From: Ahaetulla prasina
Lineage: Eukaryota; Chordata; Lepidosauria; Squamata; Colubridae
Direction of reading: 5' to 3'
NCBI RefSeq assembly: GCF_028640845.1
Contig: NC_080543.1
Location: forward strand, 1,992,667-2,056,666
DNA length: 64,000 nucleotides
Every line of letters starts with the position of its first letter. The stretch's first letter is position 1. A program made the position numbers and the translations under genes. This document shows positions 38,990-49,164 of this stretch, piece by piece. The notes below the pieces were generated by a model that did not search any database, had not been told where the DNA came from, and saw only the letters and a list, made by a program, of their open reading frames with translations.

Positions 38990-39560
38990 GCAGGGTTGGC
39001 GTGCGCGGGAAGCCGTGGAGCAGGGCACGAACCGTGTAAAGCCCAGCCGGCTGCGCGATCTGCAACCTGCGCCCGCAGCTCGTTGCCCGCCCGTTGTCCC
39101 CTGGCGCCCGCGGGCTCACGCCGTCCCTTGAACCCCCTTCCCCAGCCGGGAGTTCCACCGGCCGAGCCGACCCGGGATTCCCGTTCCGCGGGCGGAGGAA
39201 GGTGGGGGTGGTGGCCGGAGCCTCGCCCCACGCCCTGCGTTCCGAGGCGGACGGGGCTTGGCCAGCGGCGGGCGAGGCTGCCAGCCGTGGGATCCGGAGG
39301 GCGCCGCAGGGCGGAGGTGAGTGCGGCCGTCGCGGGCTTGTTGGATGGGTAGATCGGAGCGAGGCTGCAGCCTGGGCGATGGGCGAGGGCGCCTCTGGGC
39401 ACGTGCAGAGCACCCCTCGCTTGCTTCGTCCCGGGTGTTGCGGGAGGGGGCGGGGGGGATGCAGGCGAGAAGACCCCCGGGTTGGGCTGGTGTTGAAACG
39501 AAAACCCCGTAGAGGCTCCGCTGGTCAGCTGGAACCCGGGTTGGGTTTTGCTTGGAGGTT
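38990..39560 (+). promoter_or_regulatory. CpG island with splice donor; candidate KCNE3 5' exon
   Basis: Strongly CpG-rich block in AT-rich surroundings. A consensus donor GAG|GTGAGT lies at 39,316/39,317 on the plus strand. KCNE3, whose coding exon has an upstream acceptor and so needs at least one earlier exon, is the next plus-strand gene. A minus-strand gene or noncoding RNA starting here is equally possible; the open frames across it match nothing I recognise. Confidence 0.4.
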
Positions 39561-39599
39561 CTGCACAGGTCGTGGGAATGCAGCCGGTTGGCTTAGAAG

Positions 39600-39735
39600 A
39601 GGGTTTCCCAACCTTAAGCAACTTTAAGATAGTTTTTTTTTTGGGGGGGGGGGTTCAAACTCCCAGGGCTGGGCAATTCTGAGAGTTGGAACCCAGCGAC
39701 GCTTCAAGGGGCCAAGGCTGGGAAGCCCTCCTGCC
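39600..39735. repeat. Diverged palindromic MITE
   Basis: GGTTTCCCAACCTTAAGCAA ... GGCCAAGGCTGGGAAGCCC around CAAACTCCCAGGGCTGGGCA. Confidence 0.6.
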
Positions 39736-40137
39736 TGACAAGGTTGCGCGCACCAGAAGGGGACCCAGGTTAGGGTCTCTCTCTCTTTTGCAAGCCAGCC
39801 AGACCCGGGGATGGAGGACGGACCCAGGTGGGGAAGCCTGGCCGTCAGAAGCGGACCGACGCCACTGGAGTCCCAGCTCAGACTCCGCAATCGGTGCGTG
39901 GGGAAGACGCGACCCCCCCCACCCCACCCCACCCCACCGACCCACGTGCGCGCACATGCAGCCTTATTAATGAAGGCTTTTGTGGTTTCTGCAAAGCTCT
40001 CTGGGGGAATGTCGAAATCCACCTGAGTCAGAAACCTGGCTTTCAAAACCACCTGGAAGATCAAACAACGAGGCCGTTGTGAACACGAAGACTTGGGGGA
40101 GTCACCCCAAACACACACTCACTCCCTCCCTCCTCTA

Positions 40138-40310
40138 TTTATCTACCTATCTACCTACCTACCTACCTACCTACCTACCTACCTACCTATCATAGAATAG
40201 AATAGAATAGAATAGAATAGAATAGAATAGAATAGAATAGAATAGAATAGAATTTTTATTGGCCATATGATTGGACACACAAGGAATTTGTCTTGGTGCA
40301 TACACTCTCA
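40138..40310. repeat. (CTAC)n then (AGAAT)n and a LINE tail
   Basis: CTACCTAC units (40,145-40,190), AATAG units (40,193-40,253), then TTTTTATTGGCCATATGATT, the antisense LINE end. Confidence 0.9.
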
Positions 40311-40380
40311 TCTATCTATCTATTTGTCTATCTATCTATCTATCTATCTATCTACCTATCTATCTATCTATCTATCTATC

Positions 40381-40415
<35 letters not shown>

Positions 40416-40570
40416 ATCTATCTATCTATCATCTGTCTCTCTATCTCTCTATCTATCATCTTATCTCTTCTATCTTTCATCTATGATGTGTCTATTTGTG
40501 TCTCTCATCTATTATCTATCTATCTGTCTGTCTATCATCTATTTATGTACCTATTTTACTATCTATCATA
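40311..40570. repeat. (CTAT)n microsatellite
   Basis: Long TATC runs with CATC and TGTC variants, placed between two LINE tails. Confidence 0.95.
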
Positions 40571-40735
40571 TAGAATAGAATAGAATAGAATAGAATTTTA
40601 TTGGCCAAGTGTGATTGGACACACAAGGAATTTGTCTTGGTGCAGATGCTCTCAGTGTACATAAAAGAAAAGATACGTTCATCAAGGTACAACATTTACA
40701 ACACAATTGATGATCAATATATAATATCTGTATCT
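40571..40735 (-). repeat. LINE 3' tail with (AGAAT)n
   Basis: AATAGAATAG, then TTTTATTGGCCAAGTGTGAT, GGAATTTGTCTTGGTGCAG and AAGGTACAACATTTACAACA. Confidence 0.85.
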
Positions 40736-40849
40736 ATCATCTATCATCTGTCATCTATCATCTGTCTCTCTCTGTCTGTCTCTCAGTTTCGGTCTTATTC
40801 TGTGACCTGTAAGCCTGCTTTTCCCCCCGTGCAGAAACTGTGCAGACTT

Positions 40850-41290
40850 TACAACATATTTTATTTTATATTTTATATTTTATATTTTATTTTATTTTAT
40901 TCTATTTTATTTTTTATTTTTTATTATTTTATTTTATTTTTTATTATTTTATTTTATTTTTTATTTTTTTATTTTTTATTATTTTATTTTATTTCGCTTT
41001 TTGTTTCGTTTCATTTCTGTTTTATTTTATGATTCCTTCCACAGCCAGCCAGATGTTCAGACTGAATGTGGTGTTTTTTGTCTACCTACCGAGTCCTTCT
41101 TGGATAGGCAGTTGCAGGTGCTTTATGGTATTAGAGGTCTCGGGATGTAACCTGTTTGGTTTTATTTTACTTAATTTTGCTTTGTTCCTTTTATTTTATG
41201 TGTTTTTATATGTTCCTTTATATTTTATTTTATCTTATTTGTATTTGTATTTTTATATATATATATATTTATATTTTATTTATATGTCCC
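40850..41290. repeat. AT-rich (TTTTA)n tract
   Basis: Repeated TTTTATTTTA and TTTTATATTT blocks, broken by about 130 bases of mixed sequence (41,030-41,160). Confidence 0.85.
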
Positions 41291-41509
41291 CCATCTGGCT
41301 AGTCAGAGTGACTCTGGACAGCTGTTGAACCCCCACAAACTCACTCTGCTTCTGGGTTTGATAGGAAACTAAAAACTTGCAGAATGTCAATCACTCTGAT
41401 TGTTACAAGACAGGATTTGGGGGGTGGCGCTGAAAGAGGTGCACCCCTTTGGGATCCGGCTTTTTTCAGGGGCTCCTTTCCAGCTCTCTGGCTGTTGGTG
41501 TGTTTAGAG

Positions 41510-41644
41510 CAGGGGTGTCCAAACTTGGTCCCTTTAAGACTTTTGGACTTCAACTCCCAGAGTTCCTCAGCCAGCTTTGCTGGCTGAGGGACTCTGGGAG
41601 TTGAAGTCCAAAAGTCTTAAAGGGACCAAGTTTGGACACCCCTG
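41510..41644. mobile_element. Palindromic hAT-type MITE, perfect 8-base target duplication
   Basis: A 135-base near-perfect palindrome; GTTTAGAG lies on both sides (41,502-41,509, 41,645-41,652). Confidence 0.9.
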
Positions 41645-41929
41645 GTTTAGAGGCACGTTGGGGTTGTATTTACACACCCCTTCTGGAGTGAGTGGACATC
41701 GTGAACGGTGAGGTCCACGAGAAAGGAAAATCAGGAAATAGAAACAAGTCATAATTCCTTTCTGAACAGGGGCCATTCATGGAAGAAATTGGAGCCATAA
41801 CAGGGAGGTTGTGATAGTGGTGAATGGATACACACATGCGGTGGAATTATTTTGTTTGTAAAGTAGCACACAGATAAACCAGCTTTCATTCTTGTTTACA
41901 TCACTGGAGGAAAAAAACCTGAATATGCT

Positions 41930-42835
41930 GGCAGGGGAATTCTGGGAGTGGAAGTCCACCCATCTTAAAACCTGCTAGCTGCAGCATTCTGGGAATTGAA
42001 GTAGAACCATGCTGACAGGGGGATTCTGGGAACTGAAGTAGACTCCTCTTGAACCATGCTGGCAGGGGGATTCTGGGAATTGAAGTCCACTCCTCTTGAA
42101 CCATGCTGGCAGGGGGATTCTGGGAATTGAAGTAGACTCCTCTTGAACCAAGCTGGCAGGGGGATTCTGGGAATTGAAGTAGACTCCTCTTGAACCAAGC
42201 TGGCAGGGGGATTCTGGGAATTGAAGTCCACTCCTCTTGAACCAAGCTGGCAGGGGGATTCTGGGAATTGAAGTAGACTCCTCTTGAACCATGCTGGCAG
42301 GGGGATTCTGGGATTGAAGTAGACTCCTCTTGAACCATGCTGGCAGGGGGATTCTGGGAATTGAAGTAGACTCCTCTTGAACCATGCTGGCAGGGGGATT
42401 CTGGGAATTGAAGTCCACTCCTCTTGAACCATGCTGGCAGGGGGATTCTGGGAATTGAAGTCCACTCCTCTTGAACCATGCTGGCAGGGGGATTCTGGGA
42501 ATTGAAGTCCACTCCTCTTGAACCATGCTGGCAGGGGGATTCTGGGAATTGAAGTAGACTCCTCTTGAACCATGCTGGCAGGGGGATTCTGGGAATTGAA
42601 GTAGACTCCTCTTGAACCATGCTGGCAGGGGGATTCTGGGAATTGAAGTCCACTCCTCTTAAACCATGCTGGCAGGGGGATTCTGGGATTGAAGTAGACT
42701 CCTCTTGAACCATGCTGGCAGGGGGATTCTGGGAATTGAAGTAGACTCCTCTTGAACCATGCTGGCAGGGGGATTCTGGGAACTCAAGTCCACCCATCTC
42801 AAAGCAGCCAAAGTTGCGAAACACTGTTCTAGAGA
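41930..42835. repeat. 47-base minisatellite built from a MITE arm
   Basis: About 17 copies of CATGCTGGCAGGGGGATTCT plus GGGAATTGAAGT(AGA/CCA)CTCCTCTTGAAC at a 47-base period. The core matches the palindromic MITE arm (GCTGGCTGGGGAATTCTGGG, GAAGTCCAC). The flanking copies at each end are more MITE-like (AGTCCACCCATCTTAAAACC). Confidence 0.95.
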
Positions 42836-42839
42836 GATA

Positions 42840-43120
42840 GCAATAAAATTAATCCCTTGAGGCATGCAAAGGAGAATTGCATTTCTAAAGGCAGATGTTG
42901 TTTTCCACAAAGTTACGAAACTCGGAGTGTGTCAAGTTCACCTGAGTAGTCACCAGCTGCGCAACCTGGGGGCAAATTCCCTGTCTTCCAGGTGTAAGCA
43001 AAACACAGGAAATATATCTTAGAAGGCTGACATACGCCTCCTGTTTCTCAGTGTTTTTTTTTTTTTTAATTGTCAGTTTAAGAGCTGGCGTTGACGTCTA
43101 GATCTGCCTCTCCCAAGAAA
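42840..43120. other. No gene or element recognised
   Basis: Mixed sequence with a poly-T run at 43,054. Confidence 0.35.
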
Positions 43121-43129
43121 TGTTCCATC

Positions 43130-43387
43130 CAGAGGTGGGTTTCAGCAGAAACCGGTAGTGGAAATTTTGAGTAGTTCGGAGAACCGGTAGTAAAAATTCT
43201 GACTGCTCCCCGCCCCCGTCTATTCTCTGCCTCCCAGGTCCCAGCTGATCGGGAGGAAATGGAGATTTTGCAGTATCTTTCCCCTGGAATGGGGTGGGAA
43301 TGGGGATTTTACAGGATCCTTCCCCTGCCACGCCCACCAAGCCACACCCACAGAACCAGTAGTAAAAAAAATTGAAACCCACTACTG
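43130..43387. mobile_element. hAT MITE (CAGAGGTGGGTTTCA family), perfect 8-base target duplication
   Basis: Ends CAGAGGTGGGTTT and AAACCCACTACTG; GTTCCATC on both sides (43,122-43,129, 43,388-43,395). Inner ACCGGTAGT motifs are paired near both ends. Confidence 0.9.
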
Positions 43388-43487
43388 GTTCCATCCCTAC
43401 AAATGCATTTCTTAAAACGGGATTTACGTTCTGCGTTGAAGGCTTAATATTTTACAGGTTCAGTTGTTGGGTGGGTGGGTTCTTATC

Positions 43488-43620
43488 CAGGTAATCCTCG
43501 GATTACGACCACAAATGGGCCCAACATTTCTGTTGCTAAGCTTTTGTTAAATGAGTTTTGACCCATTTTATGACCTTTCTTGCCACCGTTGTTAAGTGAA
43601 TCACCGCAGTTATCCACCTC
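43488..43620. repeat. CAGGTAGTCC MITE, left end only
   Basis: CAGGTAATCCTCGGATTACG, then GTTGCTAAGC and TTGTTAAGTGAATCACCGC. Confidence 0.65.
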
Positions 43621-43624
43621 CAAC

Positions 43625-44060
43625 TACTTACAGAATCCTAGGACTGGAAGGGACCTTGAAGGTCTTCTAGTCCAGGGGTCTCCAACCTTGGTCCCTTTAA
43701 GACTTGTGGACTTCAACTCCCAGAGTTCCTCAGCCAGCTTTGCTGGCTGAGGGACTCTGGGAGTTGAAGTCCACAAGTCTTAAAGGGACCAAGGTTGGAG
43801 ACCCCTGTTCTAAAGCTTTGCTGGCTGAGGGACTCTGGGAGTTGAAGTCCACAAGTCTTAAAGGGACCAACCTGCTCTAGTCCAACCCCTTGCCCAAGGT
43901 AGGAGACCTTATTCCATTTCTGACAAACGCTTCTCCAATTATTCTTTTGAGGACCTCCAGGGACGGCGCACACACAACTCCAGGAGGTAAGTTTTCCCAC
44001 AGTTCTAACTGTCAGGAAATTTCTCTTTAGCTGTAGTTCGAGCCCCTCTGCTCAGTTTGG
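43625..44060 (-). repeat. CR1 LINE fragment carrying a palindromic MITE
   Basis: CR1 antisense (GGAAGGGACCTTGAAGGTCT) is broken at 43,673 by the MITE and resumes at about 43,876 (CTCTAGTCCAACCCC, CTGTCAGGAAATTTCTC). Confidence 0.75.
43673..43807. mobile_element. Palindromic hAT-type MITE inside CR1
   Basis: Flanks TTCTAGTC and TTCTAAAG (6 of 8). One extra right arm follows directly (43,808-43,870). Confidence 0.8.
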
Positions 44061-44482
44061 CTGTCAGATTTCAAGAACACCTGAGCTATCAAATGACACC
44101 CTCTCCCTTCCTAGACCAGTTCAGACCTTAAAAATCTCACACTGGAGGTTTTGTGGGGTTGTGAGAATCGTCATTCTTCAGCAGGAGTAGCCAAAGAGGC
44201 CATTTTTTCATTCCAGGTTCTTGTAAAGATGAACAGAGTTGGAAGGGACTTTGGAGATCATCTAATCCAACCCCTCCCCATGCAGGAGACTTTACACCAG
44301 TTCTGACCAATGGCAGCCCAGCCTCGTCTTGAAAGCCTCCAGTGATGAAGCTCCCACAACTTCCAAAGGCAACTTCTGTTCCATTGGTGGATTGTTCTCA
44401 CTGTCAGAAAATTTCTCCTTATTTCTTGGTTGAATCAATCAATCAGAATAGAGCTGGAAGGGATCTAGGAGATCATCTAGTC

Positions 44483-45070
44483 CAGGGGTGTCCAAACATG
44501 GTCCCTTTAAGACTTGTGGACTTCAACTCCCAGAGTTCCTCAGCCAGCTTTGCAGGCTGAGGACTCTGGGAGTTGAAGTCCACAAGTCTTAAAGGGACCA
44601 AGGTTGGAGACCCTGTTCTAAAGCTTTGCTGGCTGAGGAACTCTGGGAGTTGAAGTCCACAAGTCTTAAAGGGACCAAGGTTGAGACCCTGTTCTAAAGC
44701 TTTGCTGGCTGAGGACTCTGGGAGTTGAAGTCCACAAGTCTTAAAGGGACCAAGGTTGGAGACCCTGTTCTAAAGCTTTGCTGGCTGAGGACTCTGGGAG
44801 TTGAAGTCCACAAGTCTTAAAGGGACCAAGGTTGGAGACCCCTGTTCTAAAGCTTTGCTGGCTGAGGGACTCTGGGAGTTGAAGTCCACAAGTCTTAAAG
44901 GGACCAAGGTTGGAGACCCCTGTTCTAAAGCTTTGCTGGCTGAGGGACTCTGGGAGTTGAAGTCCACAAGTCTTAAAGGGACCAAGGTTGGAGACCCCTG
45001 CCCTAGAGCAAAGCTGGCTGAGGAACTCTGGGAGTTGAAGTCCCCAAGTCTTAAAGGGACCAACCTGCTC
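44483..45070. repeat. 76-78-base tandem array of MITE right arms
   Basis: A palindromic MITE (left arm at 44,483) is followed by six further right arms, each AAAGCTTTGCTGGCTGAGG ... GGTTGGAGACCC(C)TGTTCT. Each unit carries the TTCTAAAG word that flanks the MITE at 43,807. Confidence 0.9.
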
Positions 45071-45672
45071 TAGTCCAACCCCTTGCCCAAGGTAGGAGAC
45101 CTTATTCCATTTCTGACAAACGCTTCTCCAATTATTCTTTTGAGGACCTCCAGGGACGGCGCACACACAACTCCAGGAGGTAAGTTTTCCCACAGTTCTA
45201 ACTGTCAGGAAATTTCTCTTTAGCTGTAGTTCAACTCTGCTCAGTTTGGCTGTCAGATTTCAAGAACAACCTGAGCTATCAAATGACACCCTCTCCCTTC
45301 CTAGACCAGTTCAGACCTTAAAAATCTCACACTGGAGGTTTTGTGGGGTTGTGAGAATCTTCATTCCTCAGCAGGAGTAGCCAAAGAGGCCATTTTTTCA
45401 TTCCAGGTTCTTGTAAAGATGAACAGAGTTGGAAGGAACTTTGGAGATCATCTAATCCAACCCCTCCCCATGCAGGAGACTTTACACCAGTTCTGACCAA
45501 TGGCAGCCCAGCCTCGTCTTGAAAGCCTCCAGTGATGAAGCTCTCACAACTTCCAAAGGCAACTTCTGTTCCATTGGTGGATTGTTCTCACTGTCAGAAA
45601 ATTTCTCCTTATTTCTTGGTTGAATCAATCAATCAGAATAGAGCTGGAAGGGATCTAGGAGATCATCTAGTC

Positions 45673-45807
45673 CAGGGGTGTCCAAACATGGTCCCTTTAA
45701 GACTTGTGGACTTCAACTCCCAGAGTTCCTCAGCCAGCTTTGCTGGCTGAGGGACTCTGGGAGTTGAAGTCCACAAGTCTTAAAGGGACCAAGTTTGGAC
45801 ACCCCTG
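45673..45807. mobile_element. Palindromic hAT-type MITE, perfect 8-base target duplication
   Basis: A 135-base palindrome in CR1; ATCTAGTC on both sides (45,665-45,672, 45,808-45,815). It is the unexpanded partner of the array at 44,483. Confidence 0.9.
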
Positions 45808-45815
45808 ATCTAGTC

Positions 45816-46190
45816 CAACCCGCCACCCAAGCAGAAGACCCTACACCATTTCTGACCGATGGCAGTCCAGTCTCTTCTTGAAAGCCTCCAGAGATGAAGT
45901 TCCCACAACTTTCAAAGGCAACTTCAGTTCTATCAATTGATTGCTCTCCCTGTCAGAGAATTCCTCCTTATTTTCAGGTTGAATCTCTCCTTGGTCAGTT
46001 TCCATCCATTATTCCTTGTCTGGCCTTCGGGTGCTTTGGAGAATAGCTTGACCCCCTTCCTCCTCTCTCTGGCAGCCCCTCAAAACTTGGAAGACAGCTA
46101 TCCTGTCTCCTCTGGTCCTTCTCTTCACTTCACTGGTTGAGCAGAGGGTTGGACTAGAAGACCTCCAAGGTCCCTTCCAGCTCTATTCTG
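45816..46190 (-). repeat. CR1-like LINE 3' fragment
   Basis: CAACCCGCCACCCAAGCAGA, CTGTCAGAGAATTCCTCC, TTCCATCCATTATTCCTTGT and GGGTGCTTTGGAGAATAGCT. Confidence 0.8.
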
Positions 46191-46497
46191 ATTGAGTTCT
46201 TCTCTGGTTTGGCTGGTGTCATCTTTGATGGGGTCCAACCGATGTGTCCTTTGGAGGCCTGGTTTCCTTTTACTGCTAACTCATCCGAGCATAATTGCTT
46301 TTTTCCAGGGAATTCCCCTGCATAACATGACCAAATTTCAGAACCATGGGTACGGTAATAGTTCCACTGTTTATACGGTAATAGTTCCACTGTTTAATTA
46401 ACAACAAGGATAATTAACCAGTGGAACAGAAGTTGCCTCCATCGCTGGAGGTTTTTAAGAAGAGACTGGACAGCCACTTGTTTGAAATGGTCTAGGG

Positions 46498-46817
46498 CGG
46501 GGGTCTGCAACCTTAAAGACTCAATGAGCCATTTGGACCCGTTTCCCACAGAAAAGAAAACACCCGGAGCCACAGAACCCTTCCGGTGCCTGACTATTTC
46601 TTGAGCGGCCACAACACTAGCATCTGTAGTTGCATTAAATGTTCTGTTTTCTTCTGAAACTTTTCTTTTCTTGGATTTATCCATGGTTGGCTGACCGGGG
46701 GTTGAATAGCTCAATAAATTGCATGCCGACGGGTGTCACACATTGGCAGTGGTGACGCATATTTTGAGGGACAGGGAGTCGCAGCACAGGGGTGAAAGAG
46801 CCACATGCGGTTCCATG
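46498..46817. mobile_element. hAT MITE (GGGGGTCTGCAACC family), right tip deleted
   Basis: Left end CGGGGGTCTGCAACCTTAAA; inner CCCACAGAAAAGAAAACACC and GAGCCACATGCGGTTCC. The last ~20 bases expected from 9,523 and 49,159 are missing. GTCTAGGG precedes it and GTCTAGGC follows it. Confidence 0.8.
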
Positions 46818-46825
46818 GTCTAGGC

Positions 46826-47301
46826 CAGCGGTTCTCAACCTGTGGGCCGGGACCCCGTTGGGGGTCAAATGACGATTTGCCAGGGAGTCGCCTAAGACCA
46901 TCGGAAATATGGGAAGTATACTTGCGAGTCGAAGAATGGCGCTCCAATGGTTGACTCCACAAGCCAGCTGCAGGCTCTTCAAATCGCTAGCCGAATTCGG
47001 CTTCAGGCGCGATGCATTAAAAAAGAGAGAAATCTTTGCTCTGATGTCTCCCTCTCAAGCCAGCTGCAATCACTCCCAATCGCTGGCCTAATCCGGCTTC
47101 AGGCGCGATAAACTTAACAGGGAAGGAGTCTCCGCTTTAATGCCTCTGTCCTCAAGGCAATCGCAAGCAGTTCAGATCGCTAGCCAATACGGCTTCAGGC
47201 ACGATAAATTCAAAACGAAAATAATTTTACGGTTGGGGGTCGCCACATCGTGGGGAATTGTATTAAAGGGGTCGCAGCACTATAAAGGTTGAGAACCACT
47301 G
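46826..47301. mobile_element. SPIN-like hAT non-autonomous element
   Basis: Ends CAGCGGTTCTCAACCTGTGG and AAGGTTGAGAACCACTG; subterminal GGGGGTCGCCACATCGTGGG and GTCGCCTAAGACCATCGGAA are characteristic of SPIN elements. Flanks GTCTAGGC / CTCTAGGG share TCTAGG. The middle has a GGCTTCAGGCGCGAT(A/G) unit repeated three times (about 47,000, 47,095, 47,190). Confidence 0.85.
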
Positions 47302-47383
47302 CTCTAGGGTCTCCTGCCTGACCAGGAGGTTGGACTAAAAGACTTCCAAGGTTCCTTCTGACTCTATGATTCCATGTTCTATC

Positions 47384-47675
47384 CGGTTTCCCCTAAAATA
47401 AGACACCCCCTGATAATAAGCCCAATTGGGCTTTTGAGCGCATGCCCTAAAATAAGCCCCCCTGAAAATATTTAAACGCATGCACAGCTGGGCTCCGCCA
47501 TTTCCTCTGGTTAGGGTTAGCGAGAAAGAGCTAGAAATCAGGTAAGACAGCAAGAGGAGTCCTGTCTTGTTCTATGCGCCCCAAAATAATAAGACATCCC
47601 CGAAAATAAGGCCAAGCGCTTATTTCGAGGTGCAAAAAATATAAGATAGGGTCTTATTTTTGGGGAAACACGGTA
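47384..47675. mobile_element. MITE with CCCCTAAAATAAGAC-type ends
   Basis: CGGTTTCCCCTAAAATAAGA ... TCTTATTTTTGGGGAAACAC inverted ends followed by GGTA. Same family as 20,890 and 60,885. Confidence 0.75.
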
Positions 47676-47804
47676 TGAATTTCATCTCAATTTGTGTCCT
47701 GCTTATGATTTCATTGGTCCTTCTGCCCCAAGGCCCCCCCACCCTTACCCATGGATGTGTGGTTGCTCCCAAGTGACAGCGCATTGTGTATCGGTGTGCG
47801 TGTG

Positions 47805-47915
47805 TGTATCTTTTCTTTTATGTACACTGAGAGCATATGCACCAAGACAAATTCCTTGTGTGTCCAATCACACTTGGCCAATAAAATCCTATTCTATTCT
47901 ATTGTATTCTCAATG
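47805..47915 (+). repeat. LINE 3' tail with short (ATTCT)n
   Basis: ATCTTTTCTTTTATGTACAC, GTCCAATCACACTTGGCCAA, then four ATTCT-like units. Confidence 0.85.
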
Positions 47916-48099
47916 TTATCAAGAACATTTTGTCTCGAGGTCATCTGCTTTGAGTCTTCCAAAATGGAACAGAATGTGAGCTAAAACAATAGGGGGGGGG
48001 GAAGACATTTGATTCATTACCCCATAGATGGACCATAGATCAGAATGTTTGGAAACAAACCAGTGTCAGTAGAAACATTAATATGTTTGTAGAAAAAAC

Positions 48100-48530
48100 A
48101 ACGAAGCGGTGGAAATCAGAATGGGTGGTTGGAAGTGAAAAATATGGGCTTGTCAAGATTAAGAGAGGCATCACCCTTACTGTTTGTCATTGCCAAACAG
48201 TTTGTCATTGCTCCCAATTTCAGTAGTTTTGCAGAAAACAAGTCTTGGTTATCAGAGTCAATAGAGATTCTCTGTTATCCAGGTTATGGTTGTCCCAAAG
48301 GTGCTTTTTCAGGAGGCAACTGGACTTTCCCTGACGACACAGGTAAACTTCCAAGTACTTAAAAGGAGGCAAATGACCAGCTGTCTGCAAGGAGAATAAA
48401 TCCTTCCATCCTCCACCATCCAGTCAGAGCTGAAGAAGCTTCTTGGATGAGAAGCGAAAAGTCTTCAAAAGAAAAAACAAGAAAGTCCAGTTGCCTCCTG
48501 AAAAAAAGCACCTTTGGGACTTGGTATCTG
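48100..48530 (+). repeat. Unclassified retroelement 3' region
   Basis: CAGTCAGAGCTGAAGAAGCT, TTGGATGAGAAGCGAAAAGT and CAGGAGGCAACTGGACTTTC are words I associate with repetitive reptile DNA (GCAACTGGACTTTC also appears inverted at 48,487). The class is not certain. Confidence 0.4.
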
Positions 48531-48829
48531 AGATTTTTTAAAACGTTAATAAAACCTCCCCATTTGCTTTATAATGGATGATCTGAAGATTTATGGAAAA
48601 ATCAGAAATTGAAATCGCCCCTGTATATGTAATTGTATTATTCCTGTGAGCGCTGTGTGAAAAATAGGTTAACCCAGTCATTATACTGTCCACAAAAAAA
48701 GGTTGGTTGTTAATGAAAAACTGCAAATAAAACACACACACACACACACAAAGAAATTGAAATCGCTCACAAACACTGTGGAATTTGTAGCACAGATATA
48801 CAGCAATGGAAATTGGCCTAGGTCTAGGA

Positions 48830-49159
48830 CAGGGGTCGGCAATCGGCGGCTCAGGAGTTGCATGTGGCTCTTTCCCCCCTCTGCTGTGGCTCCCTGTCAC
48901 TCAAAATATGTGTCACAACTGCCCGCCGGCACACGATTTATTGAGCTTTTCAACTCCCGGTAGGCCAACCGTGGATAAATCCAAGGAAAGAAAAGTTTCA
49001 GAAGAAAACAGAACGTTTAATTCAACTACAGATGCTCGTTTTGTGGCCGCTCAAGAAATAAGTCAGGCACGGAAAGGGTTTTTGTGGCTTCCGGTGTTTT
49101 CTTTTCTGTGGGAAACGGGTCCAAATGGCTCTTTGGGTGTTTAAGGTTGCAGACCCCTG
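48830..49159. mobile_element. hAT MITE (CAGGGGTCGGCAA family)
   Basis: 330 bases, reverse orientation relative to 46,498; ends CAGGGGTCGGCAATCG and TTAAGGTTGCAGACCCCTG. Flanks GTCTAGGA and GCCTAGGA match 7 of 8. Confidence 0.85.
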
Positions 49160-49164
49160 GCCTA

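Larger units (their letters stand above)
43880..45807. repeat. 1.19 kb tandem duplication
   Basis: The block from TCCAACCCCTTGCCCAAGGT at 43,881 through the MITE left arm near 44,550 recurs from 45,074 to 45,740 with an offset of about 1,190 bases and few differences (for example GAAGCTCCC versus GAAGCTCTC). Confidence 0.9.
46400..47380 (+). repeat. CR1 3' end split by two hAT elements
   Basis: CR1 runs AACAAGGATAATTAACCAGT to AAATGGTCTAGGG at 46,497 and resumes at 47,302 with CTCTAGGGTCTCCTGCCTGA, ending near 47,365. The two insertions lie head to tail at the same target word. Confidence 0.85.

Noticed and set aside
38952..39627. Open frames of 150-210 codons across the CpG island on both strands
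   Set aside because: GC-rich DNA lacks stop codons. No frame shows a recognisable domain, and both strands are open.
41901..42824. 307-codon minus-strand frame with repeated FNSQNPPASM-like units
   Set aside because: It is a translation of the 47-base minisatellite. Frames are also open in other phases, as expected for a stop-poor tandem repeat.
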